A stretch of DNA of 64,000 bases, taken from JACRPH01 sp041665465. GTDB lineage: Archaea; Nanobdellota; Nanobdellia; Woesearchaeales; GW2011-AR9. The first letter of the stretch is position 1. Each line of letters starts with the position of its first letter. This document shows positions 24,387 to 33,427 of this stretch, piece after piece. A model generated the notes under the pieces. It was not told the DNA's origin. It worked only from the letters and a program-made list of their open reading frames with translations, and did not search any database. Location: NCBI GenBank assembly GCA_041665465.1, contig JBAYIU010000001.1:744001-808000 (forward strand), given 5' to 3'. The translations under genes were made by a program, and so were the position numbers.

Positions 24387-26111
24387 TCAATTAAGGTTAC
24401 AACTATTCATCCCTGCTTTTTCCACTACTGCTTTAACAAAGCCCAGATACATCGGATTTGGTTTAAGTGGCCTAGAAGTAAACTCTGGATGAGCTTGTGT
24501 AGCCATAAAGAAAGGATGTACTTCTCGAGGCAGTTCTAAAATTTGCATAATCTCTCTGCCCGGAGCTTTGCCAGAAAAAATCAAACCATTAGCTTCCAGT
24601 TGAGGAAGATAAGCAGGATTACATTCCCAGCGATGTCTAAACCTTTCTCTAGCAACAATGTCTCCGTACAACTCTGCGGCAAAACTATTTGCTTTAATCT
24701 CGATATCAAAACCACCAAGACGCATGTTTCCTCCCAATTCAGCGATTCTCTGCTGCTCTGGAAGTAAATCTATCACTGGATGAGGAGTATTCTGATCCAC
24801 TTCAGTAGAATTTGCTCCAGCTAAACCGCAGACATTTCGAGCATATTCAATAGTGGCCATCTGAAAACCATAACATAACCCCAAGTAAGGAACTTTTTGT
24901 TCACGAGCATGCTTAATACAAATTATCTTTCCTTCTGCACCCCGAGAACCAAATGCTCCTGGAACGAGAATACCGTGAACTTCGGCTAATTCCTTAGCTG
25001 CTTTTTCCTCATTCAAGAAAGTAGTGTCAATCCATTTAAGATTTACTTTAACTCCTAAACTTGTTCCGGCATGTTCCAATGCTTTGATGATAGAAGCATA
25101 AGAATCGCGTAAAGCAGTATATTTTCCAGTAATGCCTACAGTGACTTCCTTTTCGATCCCCAAAATCTTGTAAACATAACTTTCCCAAGCGTTCTTAGCA
25201 GTTTCATTTTCCTTAACTCGATCTTTCAACCCTAATACTTCAAGTGCTTGTTCATCCAGTTTATACTTCCTAAGCATAGTGGGAATTAAATAAATGCTGT
25301 CTGCATCATGTACGCTTACCACTCTGGGTAAAGGAACATTAGCAAAGATGCTAATTTTTTCTCTAACTTTTTCCATAACTTCGTGTCCACACCGACAAGC
25401 GATGATATCTGGTTGAATTCCTAACCGAGTTAATTCACGTAAACCTAACTGGGCTGCTTTACTTTTCTGTTCACCTAAAAATTCTGGTTCAATCACATAA
25501 GTTAAAGCCACGTTACACACATTTTCCCTGCCCTCCTCATATCCTAATTCACGCATAGCTTCGATATAGTGACTGTTTTCTATATCGCCAACTGTCCCGC
25601 CGATCTCAACAAAAACAATATCGGCTTGACTTTTTATAGCTAGATTTCTTAACCTTAATTTTATTTCCCCGGTAACGTGAGGGATATATTGAACGTCTCT
25701 TCCAAGATATCCTCCTTTTCTTTCTTTGTTGAGAATATCAGTAAAAATTTGTCCGTTAGTGGCAAAGTTTTCTTTACATAAGTTCTGTTCGATAAATCGT
25801 TCATAGGTTCCCAGATCCATATCTGTTTCAGTGCCATCGTCTAGAACAAACACTTCTCCATGGCGGAAAGGGTTTAGAGTGCCGGCATCAACGTTCAAAT
25901 AACCTTCCAACTTCATCTGGGTTACTTTGAACCCTTTAATTTGAAACAGTTTAGCCAAAGAAGAAGCAAATATTCCCTTGCCTAACCCAGACATAACTGT
26001 TCCATAAACGATAACATACTTAGTTTTACCAACTTGATATCCTTCTGGAACAGGATTATAATATTCATGCTCTTCACTTTTCTTAGAAGCGCCAGTTAAA
26101 ATAGAATTCAT
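24387..26111 (-). CDS. pyrG: CTP synthase
   Basis: A 574-residue glutamine-dependent CTP synthase, which converts UTP to CTP. The N-terminal synthetase domain has the P-loop region IVYGTVMSGLGKGIFASSLAKLF and the conserved NVDAGTLNPFRHGEVFVLDDGTETDMDLGTYERF block. The C-terminal class I glutamine amidotransferase domain has the nucleophile Cys in YLGLCYGFQ and the catalytic His-x-Glu in AQAHPEFTSRPL. The canonical GGVxS of the P-loop is GTVMS here. The ATG at 26111 is preferred over an upstream GTG because GGGTGAT sits 5 nt before it. This leaves a short N-terminal extension of about 25 residues. Confidence 0.96.
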   Translation of the reverse strand: MNSILTGASKKSEEHEYYNPVPEGYQVGKTKYVIVYGTVMSGLGKGIFASSLAKLFQIKGFKVTQMKLEGYLNVDAGTLNPFRHGEVFVLDDGTETDMDLGTYERFIEQNLCKENFATNGQIFTDILNKERKGGYLGRDVQYIPHVTGEIKLRLRNLAIKSQADIVFVEIGGTVGDIENSHYIEAMRELGYEEGRENVCNVALTYVIEPEFLGEQKSKAAQLGLRELTRLGIQPDIIACRCGHEVMEKVREKISIFANVPLPRVVSVHDADSIYLIPTMLRKYKLDEQALEVLGLKDRVKENETAKNAWESYVYKILGIEKEVTVGITGKYTALRDSYASIIKALEHAGTSLGVKVNLKWIDTTFLNEEKAAKELAEVHGILVPGAFGSRGAEGKIICIKHAREQKVPYLGLCYGFQMATIEYARNVCGLAGANSTEVDQNTPHPVIDLLPEQQRIAELGGNMRLGGFDIEIKANSFAAELYGDIVARERFRHRWECNPAYLPQLEANGLIFSGKAPGREIMQILELPREVHPFFMATQAHPEFTSRPLKPNPMYLGFVKAVVEKAGMNSCNLN

Positions 26112-26244
26112 GGAAATCACCCGAGTTTATTTTTTCAGTAAAGGAACTTATTTAATAACTTTTCACACCACAGTTAAGGAATGAAAATTAGTATCTCTTT
26201 TAGAATGCAAATCCTTTTAAAGATAATTTAACAACTATTCAAAA

Positions 26245-26643
26245 ATGGAAATCTATGTCGTAGCCAAATTTGAGAAAAAGGAGTTTGTTCATGAAGTTTA
26301 CAAAAGATTAGAAGCACTCGGCCACCATATTAGTTATGATTGGACCACCCACAAGCCAATTAAACCATATCGAGAGAATCAAGAATTAGCTCGAACCTAC
26401 GGAGAAAACGAAATTTCTGCTATCCTTAGAAGTGATGCGGTAATTGCTTTCCCAGATGAAACCGGATCTACTTTATTTTTAGAAATTGGAGCAGCGATGA
26501 TTTTGGCTGCAGAAAGAGGAACTCCCAAAGTTTATGTGGTAGGAGAAGCTAACGCAAAATCTCCTTGGTTCTTCAGTAAATATGTTAAACGCTGCGATTC
26601 GATTGAAGAAGTGTTAACTGATCTCGGTTCAGCCAACCCATAA
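26245..26643 (+). CDS. Nucleoside 2-deoxyribosyltransferase-like protein
   Basis: A 132-residue alpha/beta protein like the nucleoside 2-deoxyribosyltransferase family: MEIYVVAKFEKKEFVHEVYKRLEALGHHISYDWT at the start, a SDAVIAFPDETGSTLFLEIGAAM segment that matches the family's D(x)n G..ELG-type active site (GSTLFLEIGAA with a catalytic-type Glu), and PKVYVVGE. Family members transfer deoxyribose between bases or hydrolyse nucleotides. Its location beside CTP synthase fits a nucleotide-metabolism role, but substrate specificity cannot be read from the sequence. Confidence 0.75.
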   Translation: MEIYVVAKFEKKEFVHEVYKRLEALGHHISYDWTTHKPIKPYRENQELARTYGENEISAILRSDAVIAFPDETGSTLFLEIGAAMILAAERGTPKVYVVGEANAKSPWFFSKYVKRCDSIEEVLTDLGSANP

Positions 26644-26675
26644 CCTTTATAAACTTCTTCTCTTTCATTAAAGAC

Positions 26676-27623
26676 GTGGAGTTCATCCAACTAAAAGAGG
26701 TAGGTAAATCGTTCAATAAGTCTAAAGTATTGAGTGATGTAAATATAGTTATTCAAGAAAAAGATGTGTTTGGAATCATTGGCCAATCAGGTAGCGGTAA
26801 AACTACCCTTCTGAACTTAATTTCTGGTTTTTTAGAACCAAGTGAGGGAGAAGTGATGTACTTCTCTAAAGTTGATCATCAGCCCAAGAATTTAAACAAG
26901 CATTTCAGTAAAATAAAGAAACATATTGGCTTCACCCCACAACACACTTCTTTTTATCCCAAATTGACTATCCATGAAAATCTTCTTCATTTCGGAAAGA
27001 TGTATGGAATAAAAAAGGACGTCTTAGAAGCTAACGCTCAAAGTTTATTAGAATTTACCGGATTAAAGAACCATCAGAACAAGTTAGCGGAACAACTTTC
27101 TGGTGGAATGAAAAAAAGATTAGATATCTCTTGCAGTTTAATCCATAAACCTAAATTATTGATCTTAGACGAACCTACGGCAGATTTAGATCCACTTACT
27201 CAAGAAGAGATTATTGATCTCATTAAAGCAGTCAATGAACAGGGAGTTACGGTAGTGATCGCTTCGCATCATTTAGAGAGTCTGGAAAGAATTTGTAACA
27301 AGTTAGCCATTGTCCACAACGGTAGAGTACGTGGATATGGAGAAATGGAAGAAGTACTAAAACCTTACATGAAAGAAAGTTTCATTTTCAATCTTCGGGT
27401 AGGAAAGGATAAGGAAAAACTTATTTCTCTAGTACGAAAAGTTCCGGGATTAAAAATAATTGATCAGGGGCATCAGTTAGCGATAAGCGCTCAGGATTCA
27501 GAGCGAGCCATGCTAGCTCTGATGAGAATCATCAAAGAGGAACATCTTTATTTGCACGATTTTGATCTACGTAAACCTTCTTTGAAGGAAGTATTAACCA
27601 AAATATCGCAGGAAAAACTATGA
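26676..27623 (+). CDS. ABC transporter ATP-binding protein
   Basis: A 315-residue ABC ATPase. Walker A is IIGQSGSGKTTLLNLISG (about residues 34-50), the Q-loop lies in GFTPQHTSFYPKLTI, the signature is QLSGGMKKRLDIS, Walker B with the catalytic Glu is PKLLILDEPTADLDP, and the switch His is in VVIASHHLES. A C-terminal regulatory domain of about 85 residues follows. The GTG start lies about 27 bp after the TATA-like CCTTTATAAAC (about 26643-26653). It overlaps the permease gene by 4 bp and together they form a two-gene ABC-2 exporter. Confidence 0.93.
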   Translation: MEFIQLKEVGKSFNKSKVLSDVNIVIQEKDVFGIIGQSGSGKTTLLNLISGFLEPSEGEVMYFSKVDHQPKNLNKHFSKIKKHIGFTPQHTSFYPKLTIHENLLHFGKMYGIKKDVLEANAQSLLEFTGLKNHQNKLAEQLSGGMKKRLDISCSLIHKPKLLILDEPTADLDPLTQEEIIDLIKAVNEQGVTVVIASHHLESLERICNKLAIVHNGRVRGYGEMEEVLKPYMKESFIFNLRVGKDKEKLISLVRKVPGLKIIDQGHQLAISAQDSERAMLALMRIIKEEHLYLHDFDLRKPSLKEVLTKISQEKL

Positions 27624-29374
27624 ATTCGTTATGGCTATTGACAAAAAAGAATCTTAAACTATTGATTAGAGCTAAAGGTTCAGCTTTGATTGTAGTTTTT
27701 GCTCCGTTATTAATAATCTTGATCTTAGGACTTTCTTTTAATAACAATTCAAAATATGGGTTGAATATTGGGATTTATTCGCCAAATTTTAACGAAGACA
27801 CTAACTCTTTCATAAACACCTTACAAGAACAAGAGTTTAAGATCATCAAATATATTGATAATGCTACTTGTATTGAAGAGGTGAAGTTAGGTTATGTCCA
27901 CACATGTATAACTTTGCCTGACTCTTTTAAGATTGAAGGCAATACTGCTAAAGAAATAACTTTCTATATTGATCCAAGTAAGATTAACTTGGTGTGGATG
28001 ATCCAACAAACTTTAGAAAGTAAATTTAATCTAAAAGAACAAGAAATAACCCAAAATCTTGCTCAAGATATGCTTACCAGAATGAGTGAAGCTAATACTA
28101 AAGTTTCTACTGAAAAAAGTAATCTTAAAACGGTAGGAGATAAGTCTAGTTCTGCCGCTAGTTCAGCGGATAGTACTAAATCCACCTTATCTGGATTAGA
28201 TTTAATTGCTCCAGATGTAAATTATGATCTTTCAGTATTAACTTCTTTCCAAACTAGTTTAACTAGCAGTTTAACCACCAGTACTGCCAAGATAAATTCT
28301 GCTAAAACGGCATTAAATAATGCTAATATCAGCAGCTCTGCGCGTACCCCCATTATTACTTTGCTTAACGAGGCTGGAACAAGTGTAAGTTCTGCTGCTT
28401 CAGTTTTAACTTCTACTTCAGGAAACGGCACTTTAGCCGCGGTCAGCGCAATGGTTACGGGGATGCAAACAGACTTAACTTCAGCCAAGACAAAATTGTC
28501 AACTGCGTCACTACAAGTCTCGGCCAGTACTAAAAACTTGGACCAAATTAAGAAAAGTTTAAACGAAGGGATTAGTAGTTTAGAAAGCATTCAGAAAGGA
28601 TTAGATGAAGTTAGTTCAAAATTGAGCTCGCAGAAAGTTACTGATGCTAAAGTTGCTTCAAATCCCTTAATTACTAAGATTGAAAAAATTAGTCCAGAGA
28701 ATACTTACCTGAACTACATGTTCTCTGGATTGATCATCTTAGTGATTATGTTCACTTCCTTATTGTTAGGAACTACTTTAGTGATGATGGAAAAAACCAG
28801 TCCGGCATTCACTAGAAACTTCTTTTTGCCAATTAAGAAAATTACCTTTGTCTTATCCACTTATCTTACTAATTTAATTTTGATATTAATACAAGTAATA
28901 ATCATCTTAGGAATTGCCATATTTTTCTTAAAAGAGGGGATTTATGCTAGCTTATTGCCTTTAGCATTGATTTTATTCTTAGTAGCGTCAGTATTTACCT
29001 TCTTAGGGATGATCATTGGTTATATCTTAAGTTCTGAAGAAACTGCAGTGTTAGCATCGATTTCTTTAGGGAGTTTATTATTATTCTTCTCGGGATTAAT
29101 CTTACCGTTAGAAAGCGTTTCCTCTACTGTGCGAGATATAACTTTTTTTAATCCGTTTGTGTTAGGAGAGAAGTTAGTGAGAGAAACAATCCTTTTCGCC
29201 ACCCCCTTAAGCTCATTATGGATGGATTTAGTGGTATTGTTCGGATATGCGTTAGTATTATTCTTAATTATCTTGATTATTGAATCATTGATGCACCAAC
29301 ATATCGTTAATAAGTTGTTCCATCATCATCACGCTCAGAGAGAAAAAGATAAGTTAGATAAGAAGGATATTTAA
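27620..29374 (+). CDS. ABC-2 type transporter permease with long external domain
   Basis: A 584-residue ABC-2 permease. One membrane helix at about residues 21-40 is followed by an external region of about 320 residues, then five C-terminal membrane helices (from about 363 on). The distal part of the external region (about 150-340) is rich in Ser, Thr and Ala and looks coiled-coil or helical (SSAASSADSTKSTL, TTSTAKINSAKTAL, SLESIQKGLDEVSSKL). The layout recalls YhgE/Pip-type exporters. The C-terminus has a His cluster (HHHHAQREKDK). Substrate is unknown; an envelope-related cargo is possible. Confidence 0.88.
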   Translation: MNSLWLLTKKNLKLLIRAKGSALIVVFAPLLIILILGLSFNNNSKYGLNIGIYSPNFNEDTNSFINTLQEQEFKIIKYIDNATCIEEVKLGYVHTCITLPDSFKIEGNTAKEITFYIDPSKINLVWMIQQTLESKFNLKEQEITQNLAQDMLTRMSEANTKVSTEKSNLKTVGDKSSSAASSADSTKSTLSGLDLIAPDVNYDLSVLTSFQTSLTSSLTTSTAKINSAKTALNNANISSSARTPIITLLNEAGTSVSSAASVLTSTSGNGTLAAVSAMVTGMQTDLTSAKTKLSTASLQVSASTKNLDQIKKSLNEGISSLESIQKGLDEVSSKLSSQKVTDAKVASNPLITKIEKISPENTYLNYMFSGLIILVIMFTSLLLGTTLVMMEKTSPAFTRNFFLPIKKITFVLSTYLTNLILILIQVIIILGIAIFFLKEGIYASLLPLALILFLVASVFTFLGMIIGYILSSEETAVLASISLGSLLLFFSGLILPLESVSSTVRDITFFNPFVLGEKLVRETILFATPLSSLWMDLVVLFGYALVLFLIILIIESLMHQHIVNKLFHHHHAQREKDKLDKKDI

Positions 29375-29414
29375 TTTAGATAAGTTTATTTATTAAAGTT
29401 TTATTTCTGTTCCT

Positions 29415-29861
29415 ATGAAAGTTATTGCCATTACTGGTACTCCCGGAACAGGTAAATCAACTTTAGCTAAAAAGATAGCTAAAGAAAGAGGATATTATCA
29501 CTTAAATTTACATTCTCATTACAAACAGTTGTCTGTTCGTTATGATCGAAAAAGTCAAAGTTATGTCATTGACGAGAAGAAGTTCTTAGAATTGGTGAAG
29601 AAAGAGATCAAAGTTCATGCTAAAGAGAAGGGGATAATTATTGATACACACATTTCTCATTATTTGCCTAAGAAACTGGTTAATCAAGGGATAGTTATGA
29701 CTTGTTCAAACTTGAAAGAGTTAGAAAAACGATTGAAAAAAAGAAAGTATTCTGAAGCTAAGATTCGTGAGAATCTTGATTGTGAGATATTTCAGGTGTG
29801 TTTAGGAGAAGCTCTGGAAAGAGGACATAAAGTTAAGATTATTGATAGTTGTAAGAAATAG
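29415..29861 (+). CDS. Adenylate kinase-like (AK6/Fap7-type) protein
   Basis: A 148-residue P-loop kinase-like protein. Walker A lies at residues 6-15 (TGTPGTGKST). GIIIDTHISHYLP matches the AK6/Fap7 D-x-H pattern, and RLKKRKYSEAKIRENLDCEIFQVC resembles the lid and following helix of that family. Archaeal and eukaryotic Fap7 proteins have adenylate kinase or ATPase activity and act in small-subunit ribosome maturation with uS11. The size is near the family's usual 170-180 aa but slightly short. Assignment by motifs only. Confidence 0.82.
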   Translation: MKVIAITGTPGTGKSTLAKKIAKERGYYHLNLHSHYKQLSVRYDRKSQSYVIDEKKFLELVKKEIKVHAKEKGIIIDTHISHYLPKKLVNQGIVMTCSNLKELEKRLKKRKYSEAKIRENLDCEIFQVCLGEALERGHKVKIIDSCKK

Positions 29862-29949
29862 ATTCTTCATATTTTTCTATTTGTGGTCTATATTTGAGGA
29901 ATAAATATATAAACTGCAAAATAATCATTGTAGTAAAGAGGTGATTATT

Positions 29950-30180
29950 ATGTGTAAGAATGTAGGTGATCTGGATAGTGGAATCAGAGTAGTGATTGGA
30001 GTAATCGTTTTACTATTGGGTACTTTCTATCAAAGTTGGTGGGGGTTGTTAGGATTAATCCCCTTCTTGACCGGAATATTTCATTATTGTCCGTTATATT
30101 CCTTGTTTAAATGGAATACCACTTGTTCTTGCGGATGCTGTAATGAAAAACCAGTAACTAAAAAGAAGAAGAGAAAGTAG
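29950..30180 (+). CDS. DUF2892-like small membrane protein
   Basis: A 76-residue protein resembling DUF2892 (YgaP-type) inner-membrane modules: CKNVGDLDSGIRVVIGVIVLL, a second helix at about 33-52 (LGLIPFLTGIFHYCPLYSLF), and the typical GIFHYCPLY motif. The C-terminus is cysteine-rich and basic (TTCSCGCCNEKPVTKKKKRK). Start: the ATG at 29950 is preceded by GAGGTGA with 5-nt spacing, better than the in-frame GTG at 29941, which is part of that site. Function of the family is unclear. Confidence 0.85.
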   Translation: MCKNVGDLDSGIRVVIGVIVLLLGTFYQSWWGLLGLIPFLTGIFHYCPLYSLFKWNTTCSCGCCNEKPVTKKKKRK

Positions 30181-30281
30181 TTCTGTTTTTCTTTTTTAAT
30201 TTCTATTTTCTAATAAGATAGGTTTAGGAATAACCTTTTACCCCCATAATTTTATAAATCACAAACAAAATAACTGTTCTT

Positions 30282-31385
30282 ATGTCTAATACAACCTCAG
30301 AACAGAAGATGCATGTAAGGCACCTCATCAAGGAGCTTAAAGCACAAAAAGCGCTCCATACCGAGTTTGTATCTGTTTATATTCCAAAAGATTATGATAT
30401 GGTTAAGATTATCAACCATTTAGCAGAAGAACAGGGAACTGCTTCAAACATCAAATCTGCAGTAACCAGAAAAAATGTACAGATGGCTTTGGAAAAGATG
30501 ATCCAACATCTACGATTGTTCAAGAATACTCCCGAGAATGGATTGATTGTGTTTACAGGTAATGTCGCTGCAGTTGAAGGTAAAGAAGATTTACGGGTAT
30601 GGAGTATCGAACCCCCCGTTCCCTTGAATGTGCGAATATACCGTTGTGATAAGACCTTTGTTACGGATATTTTAGAAGAGATGATGGCAGATAAAGAAGT
30701 TTATGGATTAGTGGTATTAGATCATCGGGATGCTACCATTGCTTTGCTTAGGGGGAAAACTATCATTCCTTTAATGAAAACCCATTCAGAAGTTCCGGGA
30801 AAGTTCAAAGCGGGAGGTCAATCAGCACCTCGTTTCGCTCGTGCTAGAGAATTAGCAAACAAGGAACATTATAAGAAAATTTCCGAGTATATGAAAGAAC
30901 AATTCTTACCCATGGGGAATAATCTTATGGGGATCATCATTGGCGGTCCGGGGGTTACGGTTAATGATTTTATGAACCATGACTATCTCACGGGGGATAT
31001 AAAGAAAAAGATTATTGGAACTAAGGATTTATCTTATACTGATGAGTATGGATTGCAAGAATTATTAGATAAATCTACTGATTTATTAGAAAAAGAAGAA
31101 GTGGCTAGAGAAATGAAAATCATGGAACGTTTCTTCAGACAGTTGTTAGATAACCCGGGAAAGGTAACTTATGGAGAGAAAGAAACCTTAAGAGCTTTAG
31201 AACTAAACGCAGTAGATGTATTACTTCTTTCTGAGAGTATGCCTGAAGAAAGAGTGTTTGAATTAGAAGAAAAAGCCCAAAAAGGCGGAACAGAGGTAAG
31301 AATCATTTCTACCGAAACTAGGGAAGGAGTACAGTTACAGCAGATGGGAGGCATTGCTGCTTTGTTGAGATATGAGATTGGGTAG
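30282..31385 (+). CDS. prf1: Peptide chain release factor aRF1
   Basis: A 367-residue class-1 release factor that recognises stop codons and triggers peptide release. Diagnostic motifs: NIKS at residues 56-59, YxCxxxF at 120-126 (YRCDKTF), and the catalytic GGQ at 178-180 (KAGGQSAPRFARAR). The C-terminal domain follows (ELNAVDVLLLSES). It is shorter than the usual about 410 aa, mainly in the C-terminal region where the minidomain appears missing. A TATA-like TTTTATAAATC at about 30250-30260 lies 25 bp upstream of the ATG. Confidence 0.95.
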   Translation: MSNTTSEQKMHVRHLIKELKAQKALHTEFVSVYIPKDYDMVKIINHLAEEQGTASNIKSAVTRKNVQMALEKMIQHLRLFKNTPENGLIVFTGNVAAVEGKEDLRVWSIEPPVPLNVRIYRCDKTFVTDILEEMMADKEVYGLVVLDHRDATIALLRGKTIIPLMKTHSEVPGKFKAGGQSAPRFARARELANKEHYKKISEYMKEQFLPMGNNLMGIIIGGPGVTVNDFMNHDYLTGDIKKKIIGTKDLSYTDEYGLQELLDKSTDLLEKEEVAREMKIMERFFRQLLDNPGKVTYGEKETLRALELNAVDVLLLSESMPEERVFELEEKAQKGGTEVRIISTETREGVQLQQMGGIAALLRYEIG

Positions 31386-31419
31386 GAAGAAATATAAATT
31401 CTGTTAATATCTTAAACTT

Positions 31420-32457
31420 ATGTATAATGTTATCTCTGAGATTAAAAAATTAGGTTTAGCTCCTGCAACTAAAAGAAATTTGAGTTTATACACCCTGAGT
31501 TTTATTGCTTTAACTTATGTTAAACTTCTTAAGAAAGAAATAGGAGTTAAGTATTTGGGAGCAGCCGGAATTGGAAACCCCCAGGGATTTAACCTTCTTT
31601 TGAATGAAAAGAGATTAGAAAAAGAGATTCATAAAATTCTTCCAAAAGCGGATTTAACTAAAGTATTGAAGGAAGCATACCAAAATTTCTTGACCTCAAA
31701 ATCATTACTCACAACCAAAACTAAATTGGCGAAAGAACGTCTAAAAAATATTCATCAATCTTATTCGCATTATATTCTATCTTTGGGGGTTTACAATTGT
31801 TTTTGGCGTTATTTAGGGAATGATTCTCATAATAAATTGCTTTCAAAAGCAGATATTCAAATCATTTCTAAACAAAGAGAAGAGGTAGGTTCTTTTTATC
31901 CGTTATTAGAGAAAGCGTTTGTTTCTACACTTAAAAGAATAAGAAAGAGAGGAGAATTATTAAGTTATTTAACGTGTTCAGAAATGAAAATATTTCTTAA
32001 TAATAGTAAGAAGGTTCCTTCAGAAGAAGAGTTGTCAAACCGAAGAAGAGGATATGTTTATTTACTTACTGAAAGAAAGGAATTTCTATCTACTAAAAGG
32101 GAATTGATACAAGAGGTAGAACAAGAATTCTTTAGTGTTAAAACGGGCATAAAAGTGATTAAAGGACATTGCGCTTGTCAAGGGAAAGTTCAAGGAACTG
32201 TTTTTAAGTCAGGAAAGAACATTCCTTCGGGATCAATATTTGTTACTCACATGACTCATCCAAAAGACACTCCCTTATTAAAAAAAGTTGTTGGAATAGT
32301 TACCGACGAAGGAGGCATTCTTTGTCATGCTGCAATTATCGCTCGAGAAATGAACATCCCTTGCATTGTAGGAACTAAATTTGCTACAAAAATACTTAAA
32401 GAAGGAGATGTTGTTGAAGTAGATGCCACTAATGGAACCGTTAAGATCCTCAAATAA
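31420..32457 (+). CDS. PEP-utilising swivelling-domain protein without ATP-grasp
   Basis: A 345-residue protein. The C-terminal about 95 residues are a phosphohistidine swivelling domain (GKVQGTVFKSGKNIPSGSIFVTHMT, then VTDEGGILCHAAIIAREMNIPCIVGT, whose His is the phosphorylated residue in PEP synthase). The N-terminal part is helical, with a stretch (LLSYLTCSEMKIFLN, RRRGYVYLLTE) like the linker of PEP synthase or rifampin phosphotransferase. The ATP-grasp domain and the PEP-binding barrel are both absent, so it cannot act alone as a PEP synthase. A full PEP synthase is encoded at 35950-38211. Role unknown. Confidence 0.8.
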   Translation: MYNVISEIKKLGLAPATKRNLSLYTLSFIALTYVKLLKKEIGVKYLGAAGIGNPQGFNLLLNEKRLEKEIHKILPKADLTKVLKEAYQNFLTSKSLLTTKTKLAKERLKNIHQSYSHYILSLGVYNCFWRYLGNDSHNKLLSKADIQIISKQREEVGSFYPLLEKAFVSTLKRIRKRGELLSYLTCSEMKIFLNNSKKVPSEEELSNRRRGYVYLLTERKEFLSTKRELIQEVEQEFFSVKTGIKVIKGHCACQGKVQGTVFKSGKNIPSGSIFVTHMTHPKDTPLLKKVVGIVTDEGGILCHAAIIAREMNIPCIVGTKFATKILKEGDVVEVDATNGTVKILK

Positions 32458-33112
32458 TCTTATCCAACAAGCATTTTCTCGTTTATTCCCAGATAAAGAA
32501 TTCTTATACGAAACAGAGTTAAACTATAATTTACGTCTCTCTGATTTCAATTCTAACATTCGCTTCACTCCAAGAAAGATTATCATCAACATGAACCTGC
32601 AATGGAAAGATATTGATGATGAAATAAAGATAGGATTAATTCAATCGTTGTTGTTAAAGATGTTCAAAAAGAAAGTAAATTCACCCAACATTGATTTATA
32701 CAATAATTTTGTTAAGAACATTCCAATTTTAACTCCAAAAACTAAAACAGACGTACAGTTAGAATCGGCTTTTCATCGAGTTAACCAACAATTCTTTGAA
32801 AGTAAGTTAGAACTCCCTAACTTAACTTGGGGAAGTGATTCGAGAAGAAAACTGGCTTCTTACAATTTTCATGAGGATATTATTGTAGTGTCCACTATTT
32901 TCAAAAATAGTTCGGAACATATTTTAGATTACTTGATGTACCATGAAATGCTGCATAAATGGCAGAAGTTTGAGCAAAAGAATGGAAGAAGTGCTTTTCA
33001 TACTAAAGAATTCAGAGAAGCAGAAAGAAAGTATCCAAACTATCCAGAAGTGGAGAAAGAAATTCAAAGTATTATTAGAGACAGCAAGAAAAGTCGGTGG
33101 AGCTGGTTCTAA
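32423..33112 (+). CDS. SprT-like zinc metallopeptidase domain protein
   Basis: About 229 residues. The C-terminal half is SprT-like: AFHRVNQQFFESKLELPNLTWG, then a HExxH helix (YHEMLHKWQ, about residues 174-182) and a downstream FHTKEFREAERKYP that usually supplies the third metal-binding His. SprT/Spartan proteins cleave DNA-crosslinked proteins or have related peptidase roles. The N-terminal 100 residues are unassigned. The gene overlaps the previous one by up to 35 bp; ATG codons at 32423 and 32432 are both possible starts, so the exact N-terminus is uncertain. Confidence 0.8.
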   Translation: MPLMEPLRSSNNLIQQAFSRLFPDKEFLYETELNYNLRLSDFNSNIRFTPRKIIINMNLQWKDIDDEIKIGLIQSLLLKMFKKKVNSPNIDLYNNFVKNIPILTPKTKTDVQLESAFHRVNQQFFESKLELPNLTWGSDSRRKLASYNFHEDIIVVSTIFKNSSEHILDYLMYHEMLHKWQKFEQKNGRSAFHTKEFREAERKYPNYPEVEKEIQSIIRDSKKSRWSWF

Positions 33113-33168
33113 AAGATTAAATATCCTTTAACGATACCTTTTTAAATAAAAGTTCATTTTTCGTGCTT

Positions 33169-33384
33169 ATGGCAGAAGAAAAATTTCTCTCTTATAATGC
33201 GATGGATAAGATTATGCGCAAAGCGGGAGCGATTAGAGTATCCGATGATGCTAAGGAAGCTCTTGCCCAAAGTTTAGAGAAGAAAGGAATAGAGATTGCT
33301 GTAGTGGCTAAGAGAATGGCTGAACATGCCGGAAGAAGGACCGTAACCAAGAAAGATATCGAATTAGCCCTAAATAATCAGTAA
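33169..33384 (+). CDS. Archaeal histone
   Basis: A 71-residue single histone-fold protein: LSYNAMDKIMRKAGAIRVSDDAKEALAQSLEKKGIEIAVVAKRMAEHAGRRTVTKKDIELAL. It has the RVS-D segment of loop 1 and the HAGRRTVTKKDIELA loop 2/alpha-3 that are typical of archaeal histones. It wraps DNA as dimers or longer polymers. The ATG at 33169 is preferred over the GTG at 33163; it lies about 25 bp after the TATA-like TTTTTAAATAAA (33138-33149). Confidence 0.93.
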   Translation: MAEEKFLSYNAMDKIMRKAGAIRVSDDAKEALAQSLEKKGIEIAVVAKRMAEHAGRRTVTKKDIELALNNQ

Positions 33385-33427
33385 ACTTTATAATTAAAGG
33401 TCATAAGTTAAACAAAAGGTGGTTTTT

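Noticed and set aside
28222..28590. Minus-strand open frame of 122 codons inside the ABC permease gene
   Set aside because: It is the reverse frame of the repetitive Ser/Thr-rich external part of a clear permease; composition is Leu/Val-rich by complement, with no ribosome binding site.
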